A stretch of DNA of 64,000 nucleotides from Vibrio qingdaonensis (GTDB lineage: Bacteria; Pseudomonadota; Gammaproteobacteria; Enterobacterales; Vibrionaceae): NCBI RefSeq assembly GCF_026191675.1, contig NZ_JAKRRY010000004.1:62001-126000 (forward strand). Direction: 5' to 3'. Positions 60,856 through 64,000 of the stretch are shown in pieces. A model generated the notes under the pieces. That model made no database searches. It saw only the letters and a program-made list of their open reading frames with translations, and had not been told where the DNA came from. The first letter of the stretch is position 1, and each line of letters starts with the position of its first letter. Made by a program: the position numbers and the translations under genes.

Positions 60856-61887
60856 ATGAAAATTAAAGCACTCTCAAAACTAAAGCCAGAAGAAGGCATC
60901 TGGATGACCGAGGTTGAAAAGCCTGAAATGGGTCATAATGATCTTCTTATCCGCATCAAGAAAACTGCTATTTGTGGTACTGATGTTCACATCTACAATT
61001 GGGATGAATGGTCTCAAAACACGATTCCTGTTCCTATGGTAGTCGGGCACGAGTACGTGGGCGAAGTTGTGGGTATTGGTCAGGAAGTTCGTGGCTTTGA
61101 GATTGGTGATCGTGTTTCTGGTGAGGGTCATATTACCTGTGGTCACTGTCGTAACTGTCGTGGTGGTCGTACTCACCTATGTCGCAATACAACAGGCGTT
61201 GGTGTAAACCGAACGGGTGCATTTTCAGAGTACCTTGTGATCCCAGCGTTTAACGCGTTTAAAATTCCAGCAGGCATCTCTGACGATCTTGCGTCTATTT
61301 TTGACCCGTTTGGTAATGCTGTTCACACCGCATTATCTTTTGACCTTGTGGGTGAAGACGTCCTGATTACTGGTGCTGGCCCAATTGGTATCATGGCAGC
61401 CGCTGTTGCGAAGCACGTTGGTGCACGCCACGTTGTTATTACTGATGTTAACGAGTACCGCCTAGAGCTTGCTAAAAAAATGGGCGTGACCCGCGCGGTT
61501 AACGTAATGGAAGAGAAGCTTGAAGATGTCATGAGCGAACTTGGCATGACGGAAGGCTTTGATGTGGGCCTTGAAATGTCGGGTAACCCATCAGCATTTA
61601 ACAGCATGTTGGTTAACATGAACCACGGTGGCAAAATTTCTCTGCTAGGTATTCCACCATCGGATATGGCGGTAGACTGGAACCAAGTTATTTTCAAAGG
61701 CTTGGTAATTAAGGGCATCTACGGTCGTGAAATGTTTGAAACGTGGTACAAGATGGCTTCTTTGATTCAATCAGGTCTAGATCTAACACCAATCATTACT
61801 CACCACTACAAAGTGGACGACTTCCAGAAAGGCTTCGACATGATGCGATCTGGTATGTCTGGTAAGGTGATTTTAGACTGGGAGTAG
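60856..61887 (+). CDS. tdh: L-threonine 3-dehydrogenase
   Basis: Oxidises threonine to 2-amino-3-oxobutyrate with NAD+. It is a zinc-dependent medium-chain dehydrogenase: catalytic-zinc residues in [10 protein letters not shown] and GHEYVGEVV, the structural-zinc cysteines in [15 protein letters not shown], and the NAD fold [18 protein letters not shown]. From the ATG at 60856 (MKIKALSKL) it has the standard 343 residues. The last 44 codons are duplicated 135 bases downstream in a diverged form, marking the gene's 3' end as an integration site. Confidence 0.97.
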   Translation: MKIKALSKLKPEEGIWMTEVEKPEMGHNDLLIRIKKTAICGTDVHIYNWDEWSQNTIPVPMVVGHEYVGEVVGIGQEVRGFEIGDRVSGEGHITCGHCRNCRGGRTHLCRNTTGVGVNRTGAFSEYLVIPAFNAFKIPAGISDDLASIFDPFGNAVHTALSFDLVGEDVLITGAGPIGIMAAAVAKHVGARHVVITDVNEYRLELAKKMGVTRAVNVMEEKLEDVMSELGMTEGFDVGLEMSGNPSAFNSMLVNMNHGGKISLLGIPPSDMAVDWNQVIFKGLVIKGIYGREMFETWYKMASLIQSGLDLTPIITHHYKVDDFQKGFDMMRSGMSGKVILDWE

Positions 61888-61908
61888 GTTACTACCGGTT
61901 TTGAATAT

Positions 61909-61942
61909 CAGAAGGCAACAGGTAAAACTGTTGCCTTTTTTA
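61909..61942 (+). terminator. rho-independent terminator of kbl-tdh
   Basis: AAGGCAACA and TGTTGCCTT pair across an 8-base loop and a T-run follows. An equivalent terminator with a different stem lies after the second tdh 3' end. Confidence 0.9.
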
Positions 61943-62021
61943 TCGCCATTCTGTAGCCATTTTTAATTGGTAATAAATTTAATCTATTGATATTTAATGG
62001 TTATTTTTGTTTTTGTATATA

Positions 62022-62156
62022 GTGGCAAGTTTGATTCAGTCAGGGTTAGACCTGTCACCAATCATTACTCATCACTTTAAAATTGATGATTTCCAAGCAG
62101 GCTTCGATGCTATGCGTAGTGGGCTTTCTGGCAAGGTTATTCTTGATTGGGAATAG
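62022..62156 (+). pseudogene. duplicated, diverged tdh 3' end (44 codons)
   Basis: The frame reads [20 protein letters not shown] and onwards to LDWE-stop. It is collinear with the last 44 residues of the intact enzyme and identical at 37 of 44 positions. Homology begins abruptly near 62018. It is too diverged for a recent duplication. It fits a tdh tail brought in or displaced when an element inserted at this gene's 3' end. Confidence 0.88.
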
Positions 62157-62178
62157 ATAAACTCAGGCTCTAAATAGT

Positions 62179-62209
62179 AAAAGGCGACAGTGAAAACTGT
62201 CGCCTTTTT
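62179..62209 (+). terminator. terminator after the duplicated tdh tail
   Basis: AAAAGGCGACAGT and ACTGTCGCCTTTTT form a strong stem with a GAAA-like loop and T-run. It parallels the terminator of the intact tdh. Confidence 0.88.
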
Positions 62210-62267
62210 GACTAATAAAACCGCTAAATAACGGTCGATTACAGTGTGTGTCGCCATTTTGTCGCCA

Positions 62268-63305
62268 TTAATTTTCTAATGGGTTGAGGTGTACCGCTTG
62301 TATCAAATGTTCTGGTGCAAAATGGGAATACGCCATTGTTTGCTCAATTTTAGTGTGTCCAAGAATACGCTGTAACACCAAAATATCCCCTTTGTTCATC
62401 ATAAAATGCGAAGCAAAAGTATGCCGTAAAACATGCGTCGCTTGTCCACTCGGAACGTGGCCAGGTAGAGCCCTTTTAATGTAGCGCCAGGCATCCTTGT
62501 AAGTAGTGTTGAAAATTTCATGGTTGCTCACCGCGATCTCTAAGATCTCTTGATATAAAGCAGGTGAGATGGGCACACTTCGATTTCTCTTACCTTTTGT
62601 CTCGGTGTAAGTCAGTTTAAATTCAGCTACCTGTGAACGGGTAAGAGTTAGAGCTTCACTTATACGGGCACCGGTGGCTAAGCAAATCTTAGAGATTACA
62701 ATGAGCTGTGGAATTGAGACTGTAATGACTCGATTGCAATTTTTCAGGTTAACTAAGAACTCTTCAATTTGTGGCTTGGTTAGATATGCTAGGTTCTTCT
62801 CACTTGTTTTGATTGTTTCGATAGCTTCAAGTGGATTGGGGTATTTCCATTGATTGTACTTAATTAGTTTCTTGAACATTCCCTTTAGATAAATCAATTC
62901 CGTGTTATGTGTTGTTGGTGAAATCTTAATAGATTTATTTTTGCCACGGTAGGGTATTCGCGCTGCACGATAGTCTAAGTAGTCTCGTTCTTTAAAGTGG
63001 GAGGCAATTGGATTTCCTAATTCTTCAATTGTCTTGGCTATTAGATCCCGAGCTTGTTTACCCGATTTCAACGTATGACCGTGTATGGTCCACCAAGTGT
63101 CTAACAGTTCGCTCATTCTACGGTGATCGGGTTTACTTCCCATCCATGGCTTATCGTCAATCTCCTTCATAGTGTGAAGCTCAAAAGCCTTTGCTTCGCC
63201 CTTAGTCGTAAACTTTTTACGAACACGCTTCCCCGTTCGCCCATTCGGGTAACATTCGCAGAGCCAAGATTTAGTAGAACCATCTTTTAAATTGCGGATA
63301 GACAT
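62268..63305 (-). CDS. phage/island-type tyrosine recombinase (integrase)
   Basis: From the ATG at 63305 (MSIRNLKDGSTKSWLCECYP) the protein has 345 residues with an N-terminal arm-binding domain and a C-terminal catalytic domain. The catalytic residues are visible: Arg in GARISEAL, Lys in ETKGKRNRS, HVLRHTFASH, and His-Tyr in LGHTKIEQTMAYSHF. The open frame to 63389 adds a hydrophobic stretch that is not part of the family. The gene reads towards tdh and stops within the attachment-region repeat, the usual position of an element's integrase next to attL. Related to P2/K139-type phage integrases by its N-terminus. Confidence 0.92.
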   Translation of the reverse strand: MSIRNLKDGSTKSWLCECYPNGRTGKRVRKKFTTKGEAKAFELHTMKEIDDKPWMGSKPDHRRMSELLDTWWTIHGHTLKSGKQARDLIAKTIEELGNPIASHFKERDYLDYRAARIPYRGKNKSIKISPTTHNTELIYLKGMFKKLIKYNQWKYPNPLEAIETIKTSEKNLAYLTKPQIEEFLVNLKNCNRVITVSIPQLIVISKICLATGARISEALTLTRSQVAEFKLTYTETKGKRNRSVPISPALYQEILEIAVSNHEIFNTTYKDAWRYIKRALPGHVPSGQATHVLRHTFASHFMMNKGDILVLQRILGHTKIEQTMAYSHFAPEHLIQAVHLNPLEN

Positions 63306-63438
63306 AATAAAGCCTAAAATTACTGTATATAAAAACAGTATAATTGGGGCTAGAACGTAGAACAATGTTTTATATCGGACAAAAAGCACAGGTTAGGCTC
63401 CTATCTCAAAGTGCTAAGAAAGCTAATAGGTTATTGCT

Positions 63439-63819
63439 ATGTATCAATCAATTCATGTGACTGCTGGATACAGTCACTTCAAAATTAACAGTGATGGTCC
63501 AATTGGGGTAAGTAAGAAGAACCAAGGGATGATTGATGCAGTTTTGAAGCTAGGTAACCGTTTTACTGCGCCATTTGGTGGGTTTATAGAAGCAGAGAAC
63601 GTGATCGGTTTGAAATGGGTGAAGCTAGTTGATATTAAATATCTGTGCACCGATGAGGAAGCCGAAACTATCGAGTACGTGATACAAAAAGACCACTATG
63701 TAGTGGGGACGTATCAAGACCGGAAGTTGTATATTTTATTGTTTGGTGGAGAGCCAAAACACCATCAGATTAAAGGTCTTGAACAAGATGGGAAAAACAA
63801 TGTGTTTGGGTTGTTTTAA
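63439..63819 (+). CDS. unrecognised small island protein divergent from the integrase
   Basis: I recognise no family. The 126 residues begin MYQSIHVTAGYSHFKINSDG and contain WVKLVDIKYLCTDEEAETIE and KHHQIKGLEQDGKN. There is no signal or membrane segment. Being the first gene inside the element and divergent from the integrase across about 130 bases, it may be a regulator, excisionase partner or cargo. The ribosome site is weak. Confidence 0.6.
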   Translation: MYQSIHVTAGYSHFKINSDGPIGVSKKNQGMIDAVLKLGNRFTAPFGGFIEAENVIGLKWVKLVDIKYLCTDEEAETIEYVIQKDHYVVGTYQDRKLYILLFGGEPKHHQIKGLEQDGKNNVFGLF

Positions 63820-64000
63820 TGTAGAGGTGATAATTTATAAATCAGTTAGACCAGAAACTTACAGTCCGTACTGTCGGCTTGATCTTCTAAATTAGCAAGT
63901 TGGCTAGCTCATTTTTGCCCCAAACTTGTTTAGAGTAATTGCTCGTAACATTTATTTTGTAATCTGTTTGCTCTAATTTTTCTCACGCATACTTATGTAC
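63820..64000. other. interior of the integrated element, no gene seen before the window edge
   Basis: This 181-base AT-rich stretch has no convincing frame or ribosome site. The element's right end and the far attachment site lie beyond the window. Confidence 0.5.

Larger units (their letters stand above)
61944..62280. repeat. imperfect direct repeat flanking the tdh remnant (attachment-region duplication)
   Basis: CGCCATT-x-TGT-x-GCCATT followed by a T/A-rich TTAATT run occurs at 61944-61968 and again at 62252-62278. Together with the two tdh ends and two terminators this makes a whole duplicated block: tdh tail, terminator, CGCCATT pair. The second copy abuts the integrase stop codon. It is what repeated integration at the same site by related elements would leave. 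Confidence 0.6.

Noticed and set aside
62022..62156. The second tdh tail as a real small gene starting at GTG
   Set aside because: It is collinear with the end of Tdh, lacks a ribosome site, and would be only a fragment of a dehydrogenase domain.

Overview
The window looks like a Vibrio (Vibrionaceae) chromosome. The kbl-tdh threonine-degradation pair with a divergent LysR gene, the LruC-domain protein, DUF3297, the YbcJ-like S4 protein, periplasmic cytochrome b562 and the GloA2-type VOC protein all read as Vibrio orthologues. In V. cholerae kbl-tdh lies on the small chromosome, so this is probably chromosome II; that is inference. No rRNA, tRNA or CRISPR was seen.

Layout. (1) 1-13.7 kb is a sulfatase region. 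An exported Cys-type sulfatase (CTAGR motif) is divergent from a six-gene MoxR-DUF58-DUF4381-VWA-VWA/TPR-BatD operon. Then come a LysR regulator, a lipoprotein with an FGE/SUMF1 fold that lacks the catalytic cysteines, a radical-SAM anaerobic sulfatase maturase (anSME) and an exported HEAT/TPR protein. (2) 13.7-14.9 kb holds DUF3297 and a scar in which a uxuB fragment is fused in frame to the 3' end of an eda-type aldolase gene. (3) 14.9-29 kb is the most unusual part. It encodes a Ser/Thr kinase fused to a degenerate class III cyclase, an AAA ATPase and TPR-like repeats; two related exported monohaem (CxxCH) proteins; an orphan protein; an FHA-winged-helix regulator; a LamG/BBE-type flavoenzyme fusion; and an Ntn hydrolase. 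Four intergenic regions there carry a paired GTAATA direct repeat with 10-11 base spacing, consistent with one FHA-regulator regulon. (4) 29.3-32.4 kb is a PL8 polysaccharide lyase. (5) 32.4-36.1 kb has an AcoR-type sigma-54 activator and an aldehyde dehydrogenase, with a clear -24/-12 promoter and a dyad operator. (6) 36.6-43.2 kb has a TonB receptor-YfiR-GGDEF operon, then a LysR/EamA-transporter divergent pair. (7) 43.3-49.7 kb has an LruC protein and lipoprotein, an S4 protein, a PHP phosphatase, cytochrome b562, an unknown gene and a GNAT. (8) 49.9-56.1 kb is one probable operon: ABC ATPase, FtsX-like permease, LolA-like periplasmic protein, outer-membrane barrel, LytS-type kinase and LytTR regulator. 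(9) 56.1-61.9 kb has an XRE regulator, a 38-codon small ORF, an SDR, a VOC protein, a LysR regulator, and kbl-tdh. (10) 62-64 kb is the left end of an integrative element at the tdh 3' end, with a second divergent tdh 3' end and a tyrosine integrase.

Functional themes. The sulfatase plus its maturase and the PL8 lyase fit use of sulfated glycosaminoglycan-type polymers, although the local hexuronate genes have been deleted. The kinase-FHA cluster looks like a phospho-signalling circuit controlling secreted haem proteins and a flavin oxidase. A genome-scale quirk also shows: degenerate tandem arrays, often of 15 bases, sit at many gene ends and extend or alter protein termini.
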